From a bacterium (GTDB lineage: Bacteria > Planctomycetota > Planctomycetia > Planctomycetales > Planctomycetaceae), in assembly GCA_016124895.1 (NCBI GenBank), contig WGMU01000114.1, forward strand, positions 62,001-126,000: 64,000 nt of DNA. The letters run 5' to 3'. The notes under the pieces are model-generated. The model ran no database searches. It saw nothing but the letters and a program-made list of their open reading frames with translations, and had not been told where the DNA came from. Below are positions 8,897 to 17,159 of this stretch, one piece after another. The position numbers and the translations under genes are program-made. Every line of letters begins with the position of its first letter. Position 1 is the first letter of the stretch.

Positions 8897-10843
8897 ATGT
8901 GCGGTCTGACTGGATTTCTCAGCCTCGATGCCGCCGGTCGGATGCCGCAGCGCAGCCGCGACGAGTCGCGAGCCATCCTCGAACACATGGCGGAGACACT
9001 GCGGCATCGAGGCCCCGATGACGGCGACGTCTGGCTTGACGAAACCGGACGTGTGGGGCTGGGACACCGGCGGTTGTCGATCCTCGATCTCTCTCCCGCC
9101 GGCCATCAGCCGATGACGTCGCACTGCGGCCGATACGTCATCGTTTACAATGGCGAGATTTACAATCACCTCGACCAGCGATCGCATCATGAGAATTGTG
9201 GTGTCAGGTTTCGCGGGCATTCCGATACCGAAACGCTTCTGGCGGCAATCTCAGAATGGGGCGTCTGCGAGCACTCGCTGCGGTCCTGTATCGGCATGTT
9301 TGCCTTTGCCGTCTGGGATACTCGCGAGCAAACGCTGACGCTCGTCCGCGACCGCCTGGGCATCAAACCGCTTTACTACGGGCTCGCCCGACGAGCGGAT
9401 GGAAGCCGAACGCTGCTGTTCGGCTCGGAGTTGAAGGCGTTCCGTGAGCATCCGGACTTCGATGCGACCATCGACCGCACGTCGGTCCAGCTTCTGATGC
9501 AGCATTCGTATGTACCCTCGCCGAGGTCGATCTACTCGAACGTTCGCAAGCTGCCACCGGGGACCATGCTCACCGTGCCGCTCGACGGGAACAGGACCAG
9601 TCTGCCGGAGCCTGTGGCCTGGTGGAACGCTCGATTACGGGCTGAGCAGGTTCGAGGCACTGACAACCAGAGCAGCGTCAGCGATCCAATCGAGCATCTC
9701 GAAACGCTGCTGCGGCGCGCCGTGGGATCGCGAATGCTCTCCGATGTTCCGCTTGGCGCGTTCCTCTCCGGCGGCATTGATTCGTCACTCGTCGTCGCGC
9801 TGATGCAGCAGCAGTCGTCGCGGCCGGTGCAAACCTTCTCGATCGGCTTTGAAGAAGAAGGGTACAACGAGGCGACGCACGCGAAGGCCGTCGCCGAGCA
9901 CCTGAGCACCAAGCACACCGAGCTGTATGTGACCGCGCAGCAGGCTCGCGATGTCATTCCCAGCCTGCCGACGATGTTCGACGAGCCGTTTGGTGATTCG
10001 TCACAGATCCCGACATTCCTCGTCTCGCAGCTCGCTCGTCAGCACGTCACGGTCGTGCTCTCGGGTGACGGCGGTGACGAACTGTTTGGCGGATACAACC
10101 GCTACTTACACCTGTGGAATCGCTGGCAGAAGCTCAATCGCATTCCTGGCAGGCGAGCCATCGCCGCGACGTTCGGAGCGATCGGCCGTGCTTTGCCGAG
10201 TGGTCGCTGGCGGGACCGATTTCTGTATCGCGCTCAACTGGCGGGACTGCCCGATGCCGGAGCTCTGTACCAGCACGGCAATCTGCACTGGCCGCAGACT
10301 GATCCGATCGTGATTGGTGCCGGGCCGGCGGACACACTGTACTGGCAGCGCGACCGCTGGATCGGACACGATGTTCCGATCGAGCCGATGGAGCAGTGGA
10401 TGTGGCTCGACGCTGCGACGTACCTCCCGGACGACATTCTCACCAAGATCGACCGGGCAAGTATGGCGGTCGGTCTTGAAGCCCGCGTCCCGCTGCTCGA
10501 TCACCGAATCTTCGAGTTTTCGTGGACGCAACCGCTCGCGTGGAAGGTGGCCGGCGGCGAGGGCAAGTTGCCGCTGCGCGAGATTCTGAGCAGGTACGTT
10601 CCGCGTGAACTGTTCGAGCGACCGAAGATGGGCTTCGGAGTCCCCATCGACGCCTGGCTCCGCGGCCCGCTGCGCGACTGGGCCGAAGCCCTGCTCGACG
10701 AGAATCGTCTGCGCCGCGAAGGCTTCTTCCATCCGACGCCGATTCGCCGGAAATGGGCCGAGCACCTGTCTGGCCGGACAGACTGGCACTACCACCTGTG
10801 GGACGTCCTGATGTTCCAGAGCTGGCTGGAGACGCAAGCGTAG
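8897..10843 (+). CDS. asnB: Asparagine synthase (glutamine-hydrolysing)
   Basis: A 648-residue two-domain enzyme that makes asparagine from aspartate, ATP and glutamine. The N-terminal class II amidotransferase begins MCGLTGF with the nucleophile Cys2, followed by RHRGPDD and YNGEIYNH. The C-terminal synthetase domain shows the PP-loop SGGIDSSLV near residue 295, SGDGGDELFGGYNRY near 395, and KIDRASMAVGLEARVPLLD. The length and the PKMGFGVPIDAWLRG tail match AsnB proteins, including those in surface-glycan clusters, but no glycan genes adjoin it here. The TAG stop directly abuts the repeat at 10844. Confidence 0.92.
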   Translation: MCGLTGFLSLDAAGRMPQRSRDESRAILEHMAETLRHRGPDDGDVWLDETGRVGLGHRRLSILDLSPAGHQPMTSHCGRYVIVYNGEIYNHLDQRSHHENCGVRFRGHSDTETLLAAISEWGVCEHSLRSCIGMFAFAVWDTREQTLTLVRDRLGIKPLYYGLARRADGSRTLLFGSELKAFREHPDFDATIDRTSVQLLMQHSYVPSPRSIYSNVRKLPPGTMLTVPLDGNRTSLPEPVAWWNARLRAEQVRGTDNQSSVSDPIEHLETLLRRAVGSRMLSDVPLGAFLSGGIDSSLVVALMQQQSSRPVQTFSIGFEEEGYNEATHAKAVAEHLSTKHTELYVTAQQARDVIPSLPTMFDEPFGDSSQIPTFLVSQLARQHVTVVLSGDGGDELFGGYNRYLHLWNRWQKLNRIPGRRAIAATFGAIGRALPSGRWRDRFLYRAQLAGLPDAGALYQHGNLHWPQTDPIVIGAGPADTLYWQRDRWIGHDVPIEPMEQWMWLDAATYLPDDILTKIDRASMAVGLEARVPLLDHRIFEFSWTQPLAWKVAGGEGKLPLREILSRYVPRELFERPKMGFGVPIDAWLRGPLRDWAEALLDENRLRREGFFHPTPIRRKWAEHLSGRTDWHYHLWDVLMFQSWLETQA

Positions 10844-10971
10844 TTGGACAGCGCCACTTTCGGTTGCCGTACAAGCACGAAGCGCAAGCGAGTGAATCCT
10901 TTATGTCAAACACACTCGCTTGCGCTTCGTGCTTGTATCCTCGCAGATTCCGCCAAAGTGGCGCTGTCCAA
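10844..10971. repeat. Nested inverted repeat, MITE-like
   Basis: Two perfect inverted repeats are nested. The outer 17-bp arms (ttggacagcgccacttt) are at 10844-10860 and 10955-10971. The inner 25-bp arms are at 10870-10894 and 10913-10937 (begins tacaagcacgaagcgcaag) and enclose an 18-base loop. It begins at the first base after the asnB stop. No transposase is linked. It resembles a non-autonomous palindromic element. Confidence 0.85.
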
Positions 10972-10996
10972 GCAGGTAGCGATCCGGGCGCCGGAA

Positions 10997-11992
10997 TCAG
11001 TCAGCGAAGGCGTCGTCGAAGCGGTGCGCGGACGGAGCGAAGTCGACGTTCTTGACGAACTGGCACGACTCACGGGCTCCGTGTTCGCGATCCATCCCGA
11101 TGTCTTCCCACTCGATTGACAGCGGGCCGTCGTAACCGACGACGTTCAGAGCGCGAATGATTTCCTCGAACCGAACAGCTCCCCGGCCCACGCTGCGGAA
11201 GTCCCAGCCGCGACGCGGATCGCCCCATGGCATATGGCTGCTGTTGATGCCGGTCTTCCCGTTGAGCGTTGTCGCCGCGTCCTTCATGTGAACGTGGTAG
11301 ATGCGATCCGGGAAGGCCCGGATGAACTCGACCGGATCGATACCCTGCCAGATCAGGTGGCTGGGATCGAAGTTGAAGCCGAACTCTTCACGGTTGTCGA
11401 GCGCCTTGAGCGCCCACTCGGCCGAGTAGATGTCGAAGGCGATTTCCGTCGGGTGAACTTCCAGCGCGAACTTGATGCCGCATTCCTGGAAGACATCGAG
11501 GATCGGATTCCAGCGGTCCGCGAGGAGCTGGAAGCCGGCTTCGATCATCGTCCGCGGCGTCGGCGGGAAGTCGTAGATCAGATGCCAGATGCTCGAACCA
11601 GTGAATCCATTGACGACGCCGACGCCGAGCTTCTGAGCGGCTCGCGCGGTGTTCTTCATTTCCTCGATCGAGCGTTCGGTGACGCCGTCGGCGTTGCCGT
11701 CGCCCCAGACGTACTCGGGGAGGATCGTCTTATGACGCTCGTCGATGTTGTCCAGCACGGCCTGGCCGACGAGGTGGTTCGAGATCGCGAACAGTTTCAG
11801 ATCGTGCTTGGCCAGCAGGTCGCGTTTTTTCGCGCAGTAGGTGTCGTCGCTGAGGGCCTTGTCGACCTCAAAGTGGTCACCCCAGCAGGCCAGTTCGAGG
11901 CCGTCATAGCCAAAGTCGCGCGCCTTCTTGCAGAGTTCTTCGAGCGGCAGGTCGGCCCATTGCCCGGTGAACAGAGTGACTGGTCGCGCCAT
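10997..11992 (-). CDS. Sugar phosphate isomerase/epimerase-like TIM barrel protein
   Basis: A 331-residue xylose-isomerase-like barrel without a signal peptide. The start ATG at 11990-11992 has GAGGA upstream and opens [19 protein letters not shown]. Putative metal ligands typical of the family are in [33 protein letters not shown] and [11 protein letters not shown]. Members isomerise or epimerise sugars or inositol derivatives. It lies downstream of a Tat-exported Gfo/Idh/MocA gene on the same strand, a pairing common in carbohydrate catabolism, with a hairpin between them. Confidence 0.85.
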   Translation of the reverse strand: MARPVTLFTGQWADLPLEELCKKARDFGYDGLELACWGDHFEVDKALSDDTYCAKKRDLLAKHDLKLFAISNHLVGQAVLDNIDERHKTILPEYVWGDGNADGVTERSIEEMKNTARAAQKLGVGVVNGFTGSSIWHLIYDFPPTPRTMIEAGFQLLADRWNPILDVFQECGIKFALEVHPTEIAFDIYSAEWALKALDNREEFGFNFDPSHLIWQGIDPVEFIRAFPDRIYHVHMKDAATTLNGKTGINSSHMPWGDPRRGWDFRSVGRGAVRFEEIIRALNVVGYDGPLSIEWEDIGMDREHGARESCQFVKNVDFAPSAHRFDDAFAD

Positions 11993-12090
11993 GACGGATC
12001 CTCGTGATTTCCAACTGTGAATCTTCGCTCGCAGTGCGGAGCGTCCCTGCAACCCGGCAGAGATGGTTTCAAACAGGGGCGGCACGGTAT

Positions 12091-12126
12091 CACTCCCCGA
12101 CCGAACGTTCAACGGTCGCGGGAGTG
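12091..12126 (-). terminator. Hairpin between oxidoreductase and isomerase genes
   Basis: Stem cactcccCGACCG/CGGTCGcgggagtg with a 9-base loop, about 30 bases downstream of the oxidoreductase stop on the minus strand. No T-run follows, so it may be an attenuator, an RNA-stabilising stem or a weak terminator. Confidence 0.45.
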
Positions 12127-12156
12127 GTCGCCGTAACCTCAAATCATGTAAGAGGT

Positions 12157-13644
12157 TCAGACGCCGGCGCCGGTCGTGCCACCAGCCGGAGCCTTGCCGC
12201 CGACCCACGGGCCGCCGAGCGCCATGTAATCGGGTTCTTCCAGCAGACTGCCGTGATCGCCGGCCTTCCAACCGGGGATATGATGAGGCTTCTGGCGGGT
12301 GTGCGAGAGCTGCTCCCAGCCCTTTGACCATTCGCCGTTGCCGTCGCTGATCGAGCCGGTCTGGCCGTCGAAGTGGAAGACCTTGCCGTAGCGGTAGCTT
12401 TGAGCGCCGAGGTTCACGACGGCGATCGCGGCCGCCCCGAGGTCCGGCGGGTTGTTGCAGAGCTGCTGATCGCCAGCTTCCATCGCCTTGATCCAGTTGG
12501 CGAAGTGAGCGTGCGTGGTGTTGTCGATGGTGCCGCAGGGAATGGTTTCCAGTTTCAGCTTGCTGTTACCGGTGACCTGAGGACGTTCGGGCACGAACTG
12601 GAAGGAATCGAAGCCTTCGCCGTTGCCGAAGATGAACGAACCGTGGTGGCCGCGAATGAGCTGCTGGATGCGACTCTCCTGGCAGCACATGGTCGAGCTG
12701 ATCAGCCCTTGCACGCTTTCGCGGAAATCAGCAGCGACGGTGGCGACATCCGGCACGTCCCGGCCGTCGTACTCCATGAAGATCCCGCCGGCACCGACGA
12801 CACGGCCAGGGAACCGCAGGCCGGTCGCTTTGAGCATCGCCGTCGTACGATGGACGAACAGGTCCGTGTACATGCCGGCTCCGAAGTCCCAGAAGCGGCG
12901 CCACTGACGATAGACCTCACGGTCGAACGGACGATCGGGAGCCAGACCTTCCTTGACACCAAGCCAGCGCTGCCAGTCGATTGTTTTGGGATTCATCCGC
13001 TCTTCGAGCTTGTAATACCGCCACTGCCCCATGGACGAGTTGCGGAAGTACTCGGTCTGAAACATCAGCACTTTGCCGAGCTTGCCGTCGTCGAGCATCC
13101 CCCGGACCTGATTCCACAGCGGCAGGCTCGTTGACTGGACGCCGACCTGCATGATCCGACCGGTCCTCTTCCACGCGGCGACGACATCCAGCGCTTCCTG
13201 CACCGAGTGCGTCATCGGCTTTTCGCAGTAAACGTGGCAGTCGAAGTTCATCGCGTCGATCGTCTGCATCGCGTGCCAGTGGTCCGGCGTGCCGATGCAG
13301 ACTGCGTCGAGATTTTCCTTCTCCAGCATCTCGGTGTAGTCGACGTACGCCGTGGCCTCGAAACCGGTTTCCTTTTTGATGTGATCGAGCGTCTTTTCGC
13401 GGGCGACGGAATAAACATCGGCGGCGGCAACCAGCTCGATCTTCGCACCTTCCTTGTGCAGATTGCAGAGCGTCTTGACGTGAGCCCCGAAGCCGCGACC
13501 GCCGGGACCGATAAAGCCGATCCGGATTCGCTCGTTTGATCCAGCCGCTCGCGACCGAGCCGGAGCGGCGAACGACGATGCTGCGGCGACGGCAGCGGCG
13601 GTGCTGGTGGTTTTCAGAAAGCTGCGGCGGTTCAGATCGGACAT
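12157..13644 (-). CDS. Tat-exported Gfo/Idh/MocA family oxidoreductase
   Basis: A 495-residue NAD(P)-dependent oxidoreductase. The ATG at 13642-13644 gives [16 protein letters not shown], a twin-arginine signal ending near [15 protein letters not shown] precedes the start. The Rossmann fold follows: [12 protein letters not shown] near residue 43, and [14 protein letters not shown] holds the EKP motif of this family near residue 138. Export of a nicotinamide enzyme by Tat implies folding with cofactor in the cytoplasm. Planctomycete paralogues act on sugars or inositols, but the substrate is unknown. A second Tat member lies at 35500-36891. Confidence 0.9.
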   Translation of the reverse strand: MSDLNRRSFLKTTSTAAAVAAASSFAAPARSRAAGSNERIRIGFIGPGGRGFGAHVKTLCNLHKEGAKIELVAAADVYSVAREKTLDHIKKETGFEATAYVDYTEMLEKENLDAVCIGTPDHWHAMQTIDAMNFDCHVYCEKPMTHSVQEALDVVAAWKRTGRIMQVGVQSTSLPLWNQVRGMLDDGKLGKVLMFQTEYFRNSSMGQWRYYKLEERMNPKTIDWQRWLGVKEGLAPDRPFDREVYRQWRRFWDFGAGMYTDLFVHRTTAMLKATGLRFPGRVVGAGGIFMEYDGRDVPDVATVAADFRESVQGLISSTMCCQESRIQQLIRGHHGSFIFGNGEGFDSFQFVPERPQVTGNSKLKLETIPCGTIDNTTHAHFANWIKAMEAGDQQLCNNPPDLGAAAIAVVNLGAQSYRYGKVFHFDGQTGSISDGNGEWSKGWEQLSHTRQKPHHIPGWKAGDHGSLLEEPDYMALGGPWVGGKAPAGGTTGAGV

Positions 13645-13920
13645 GGTTGTCTCCGGAAAGTCTGTTGAGCCGGTTGGCGGCGGCTGGTAATCGGTTTGCT
13701 GAGGCGGCATTGTCGGCCGATCGCCGTTGATGTTTCAACCTGTCCGACACACTCGCCCGGTGTTCAACCCGCCGGAATGCACTGCTACGATCCTTGACTG
13801 TCGATCTGAAGTCGCAAAAGCAGTTACAGATAAACGCAGACCATCTGCGCGAACCTGTGGCTCAAAACCGTTTCCTCGACTGGCCAGTACCCCCTGTCTG
13901 ATTTGAAGAATGGAGAGATG

Positions 13921-14544
13921 ATGCGTCGTTCTGGAGTTTGTCTGCTGATCGTCCTGTTTAGCGTGGTGACTGTGATTTCCGGCTGCTCTGACCCGGAATT
14001 GAACAGCATGGAAGCGCCGCCAGTGGCGACAGCCGGTTCCAGCACCGAGGATGATTCGTCGGCAGGAGACGCCGCCGCCGAGAAATCTGGCGAATTGGCC
14101 GGGGATGTGACGACGCGCGAGTACGCCGGGATCAGCTTCGACATTCCGGCTGCCTGGAGCGAGATCCCGAATCAGACGATGGTCGATTCGAAATACATCG
14201 TGCATACCGCGCAGGGCGACATGGAGTTGACGCTGACGTCAATGGGTGGCGGCATCGAGGCGAATCTCAACCGCTGGGTGGGACAGGTTGGCCAGGCTCC
14301 CGGTGACGAACCGACCTGGTCGACGGTCGACGTGGCCGGCATCGAATCCCGCATGGTCGACGTGCGCGGCAGTTTCGACAGCCGACTGCCGGGCCAGTCG
14401 GGTACGCAGGACAACTGGCGTCTGATCGGCATCGCCGTCCCGCTGCCGCGCGACTTCTTCGTCAAACTCGTCGGCCCGCGCGAGGCCGTCGCCGAGTTTC
14501 AGGACGACCTGACGGTGTTTCTGAAAACGGCGAAGCAGCCGTAG
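13921..14544 (+). CDS. Lipoprotein of an uncharacterised planctomycete family
   Basis: About 207 residues. The ATG at 13921 is preferred because GGAGAG lies just before it; ATG 13918 is also possible. A lipobox (VISGC) follows the hydrophobic signal, then a 45-residue acidic Ser/Ala/Glu-rich linker. The remainder resembles the secreted protein at 47945-48547: both share a F/L-x-I/V-P-x-x-W start (GISFDIPAAWSEI here), an N-x-x-RWV block (ANLNRWVGQV) and a final block (RLIGIAVPLPRDFFVKLVGP). I do not recognise a function; a periplasmic ligand-binding or outer-membrane-associated role is only a guess. Confidence 0.75.
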   Translation: MRRSGVCLLIVLFSVVTVISGCSDPELNSMEAPPVATAGSSTEDDSSAGDAAAEKSGELAGDVTTREYAGISFDIPAAWSEIPNQTMVDSKYIVHTAQGDMELTLTSMGGGIEANLNRWVGQVGQAPGDEPTWSTVDVAGIESRMVDVRGSFDSRLPGQSGTQDNWRLIGIAVPLPRDFFVKLVGPREAVAEFQDDLTVFLKTAKQP

Positions 14545-14565
14545 TCCGGTTTCTCCGAAACCGGA
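14545..14565 (+). terminator. Hairpin immediately after the lipoprotein gene
   Basis: A perfect 8-bp stem (tccggttt/aaaccgga) with a 5-base loop begins right after the TAG stop. There is no U-run, so termination is plausible but not certain. Confidence 0.45.
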
Positions 14566-14632
14566 AGCTCGTCAGCGGCTCGGTCGGGACTGGTTCGTTG
14601 TCCGTTGGAGCGGCGATTGAACCCGGCCTCAG

Positions 14633-14665
14633 CGTAGCTCCAGGTTTTGGAAAAATCTGGCTACG
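14633..14665. repeat. Short palindromic repeat (cgtagc..ccag type)
   Basis: Imperfect palindrome with arms cgtagctccaggtttt and aaaaatctggctacg between convergent genes. It could also help terminate both transcripts. Confidence 0.55.
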
Positions 14666-14682
14666 GCTGGCTGGCTGGCTGG

Positions 14683-16869
14683 TCAGTCCTGTCCGATCGA
14701 CTCTTCATCCGACAGCAGGCCGCAGTGAGTCAGCAGAGCAGTCGTGTCGGGCTCGCGGCCGCGGAAGTCGCGGAAGACGTCCATCGGGTGGCGGCTGCCT
14801 CCGAGGGCCAGGACGGTGTCGCGAAAGCGGCGGCCGGTCTGCTGGACGGCGGCTTCATCGTCGAGGCTGGCTTCTTCAAACGCGGCGAACGCGTCGGCAC
14901 TCAGGACCTCGGCCCACTTGTAGCTGTAGTAACCCGCCGCGTAACCGCCCGCGAAGATGTGCGTGAACGAGCAGAGGAACCGGTCCTCCGGCAGCATCGG
15001 CAGGACGGACGTTTTCTCGGCAACGCGGCGCTGGACATCAAAGACGGTTTCGCCATCGGAGCCGTCAGCGGGCGGCTGATAACCGCCGTGCAGGCGCAGG
15101 TCGGTCATGCCGAACGTGAGCTGCCGCAGCGTCATGGTGCCCGAACGGAAGGTCCGCGATGCCTTCAGCTTCTCGAAGAGTTCGTCCGGTAGCGGCTGAC
15201 CGGTTTGGTAATGGCCGGAGATGCTCAGCAGCGTCGGGTGGTGGTAGCACCAGTTTTCCATGAACTGACTCGGCAGCTCGACCGCGTCCCACTCGATGCC
15301 GTTAATGCCGGCTGCGTCGGCGTCGTCGATGACCGTCAGCATGTGCTGCAGGCCGTGGCCGAATTCGTGAAACAGCGTTTCAACCTCGCGGAACGTCATC
15401 AGAGACGGCTTGTCGCCGACAGGCGGTGTTGAGTTGCAGACGAGATGAGCGACCGGTAGCCGCACCTGGCCGTCGATGATGCAGCGGCCCAGGCAGTCGT
15501 TCATCCAGGCGCCGCCGCGCTTGTTCTCGGGCCGTGAGTACGGGTCGAGATAGAATGCCGCGATCTGCTGGCCGTTCTCGTTGTCGACCTCGAAATAGCG
15601 GACGTCCTTGTGCCACAACGGCGCGTTGTCGGACTGTCGCACTTTGATGCCGAACAGCTTCTCGACGAGCGCGAACATCCCGTCGAGGGCCTTTTCCAGC
15701 GGGAAGTACGGCCGCAGTTGCTCGTCGGTATAATCGAACTTCTGTTCGCGCAGCCGCTCTGCCCAGAACGCGATGTCCCAGTGAGCCAGCTCGCCGTCAT
15801 GTCCACTGGCGGCGGCCAGTTCGCGGACTTCATCGAGGTCCCGCACGGCGGCGTCCCAGGAGGCCGCACGCAGCGTCTCGAACATTTCGTCGATCGCCGC
15901 AACGCTCGGCGCCATCTTCTTCGCGAGACTCAGCTCGGCGTAATTCGCAAAGCCCAGCAGTTCAGCCTTCTCCTGCCGCAACGCCAGCGTACGGTTGATT
16001 GTCGCGGTATTGTCGAGTTCGCCCTCGCCGGCTCGCGTGACGAAGGCGCGGTACATCTTCTCGCGGAGGTCGCGGCGGCGGCAGTGCTGCAGAAACGGCA
16101 TGACGCTCGGCGCGTCGAGAGTAAACCGCCACGGCCCGGATTCCGGCGTTGCTTCGGCCGCTCCTTCGCAGGTTGCTGACGATCCGGCATTGCTCGACGC
16201 GACGGCCACTTCGGACTGCTCGCTCTGTTTCGCATTGTACGACTGAGCGGCCATCGCGAGCGCACTGGCCGGCATTCCATCGACATCGGCCGCATCGGAG
16301 ATGATCAGCTCGAACACCTTCGTGGCGTCGAGCACGTTGTTTGAGAACTTCGTGCTGAGCTGCGACAGCTCCTGCGAAATTTCGTTGAACCGTTCCCGCT
16401 GCTCGCCTTCGAGCCCGATGCCGGACAGCTCGGCGGACTGAATTTTCTTCTCGACGATCCTCTGTCGCGCCGGCGTCAGCTTCGGCCAATCGTCACCGTC
16501 GCGGATGGCGAGACACGCTTCGTAAATCGGCTTGCTCTGTGAGGCTCGCAGTCCGAACTGCACCACGTCGTCGAGCACCGCTTCGTAGGCTTCGCGCAGC
16601 TCGGGCGAATTCTTTACGCCGAACAGGTGCGCGACCGGTCCCCAGCCATACTCAAACGGGCGATCGAGTTGCTCCAGCCGCACGAAGCATCCGCCCCAGG
16701 TTGGCTCGATCGTCGCTTCCAGGTCGGCGAGCTGCTTCTCGGCCTCGGCCAGCAGGTGCTTAACGGCGGGCACGACGTGTTCGGGACGAATGCGGTCAAA
16801 CGCCGGCAGCCCCGACGAAATCAGCAGTGGGTTGTCCTTCAGATCGGCCGTCTGCAGCGTGTCATCCAT
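14683..16869 (-). CDS. prlC: Oligopeptidase A, M3-family zinc metallopeptidase
   Basis: A 728-residue cytoplasmic peptidase that degrades short peptides. The zinc site HEFGHGLQH near residue 499 (ETLFHEFGHG) and the downstream glutamate region (ELPSQFMENWCYH) are intact. The N-terminus NPLLISSGLPAFDRIRPEHV and the C-terminal FAGGYAAGYYSYKWAEVLSAD are the family's standard blocks. An AGGAG lies before the ATG. One oddity: a roughly 25-residue Ser/Ala/Glu-rich insertion (SEQSEVAVASSNAGSS) near residues 215-240, where E. coli OpdA has only a short linker before the conserved W-x-x-T-L block. Confidence 0.9.
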   Translation of the reverse strand: MDDTLQTADLKDNPLLISSGLPAFDRIRPEHVVPAVKHLLAEAEKQLADLEATIEPTWGGCFVRLEQLDRPFEYGWGPVAHLFGVKNSPELREAYEAVLDDVVQFGLRASQSKPIYEACLAIRDGDDWPKLTPARQRIVEKKIQSAELSGIGLEGEQRERFNEISQELSQLSTKFSNNVLDATKVFELIISDAADVDGMPASALAMAAQSYNAKQSEQSEVAVASSNAGSSATCEGAAEATPESGPWRFTLDAPSVMPFLQHCRRRDLREKMYRAFVTRAGEGELDNTATINRTLALRQEKAELLGFANYAELSLAKKMAPSVAAIDEMFETLRAASWDAAVRDLDEVRELAAASGHDGELAHWDIAFWAERLREQKFDYTDEQLRPYFPLEKALDGMFALVEKLFGIKVRQSDNAPLWHKDVRYFEVDNENGQQIAAFYLDPYSRPENKRGGAWMNDCLGRCIIDGQVRLPVAHLVCNSTPPVGDKPSLMTFREVETLFHEFGHGLQHMLTVIDDADAAGINGIEWDAVELPSQFMENWCYHHPTLLSISGHYQTGQPLPDELFEKLKASRTFRSGTMTLRQLTFGMTDLRLHGGYQPPADGSDGETVFDVQRRVAEKTSVLPMLPEDRFLCSFTHIFAGGYAAGYYSYKWAEVLSADAFAAFEEASLDDEAAVQQTGRRFRDTVLALGGSRHPMDVFRDFRGREPDTTALLTHCGLLSDEESIGQD

Positions 16870-17159
16870 AACGTTCTCCTGTTCGTCCTGAGTGCAGTTC
16901 GCTGACTCTCTTTCATCGATCGCAAGCGAATGATTGCAGAGGATCGATCAGGAATCGATACCGAGCGGACCTTTCCGCCATGTTCCGTCCACGTGCGGGA
17001 AAGCAGCATCTTGCTTCCCTGAAGTCATTCAGAATCTCTGAGTCCCTTTACAGGCCACTCTGATCCGTGAATCTATTGTCGTGAACAACGTTCGCCGAAC
17101 TTCGTCAGTTGGACGGTGTCGGCGGTGATTTCGTCAGGAACCCGTCAGTAAAGAAGACC

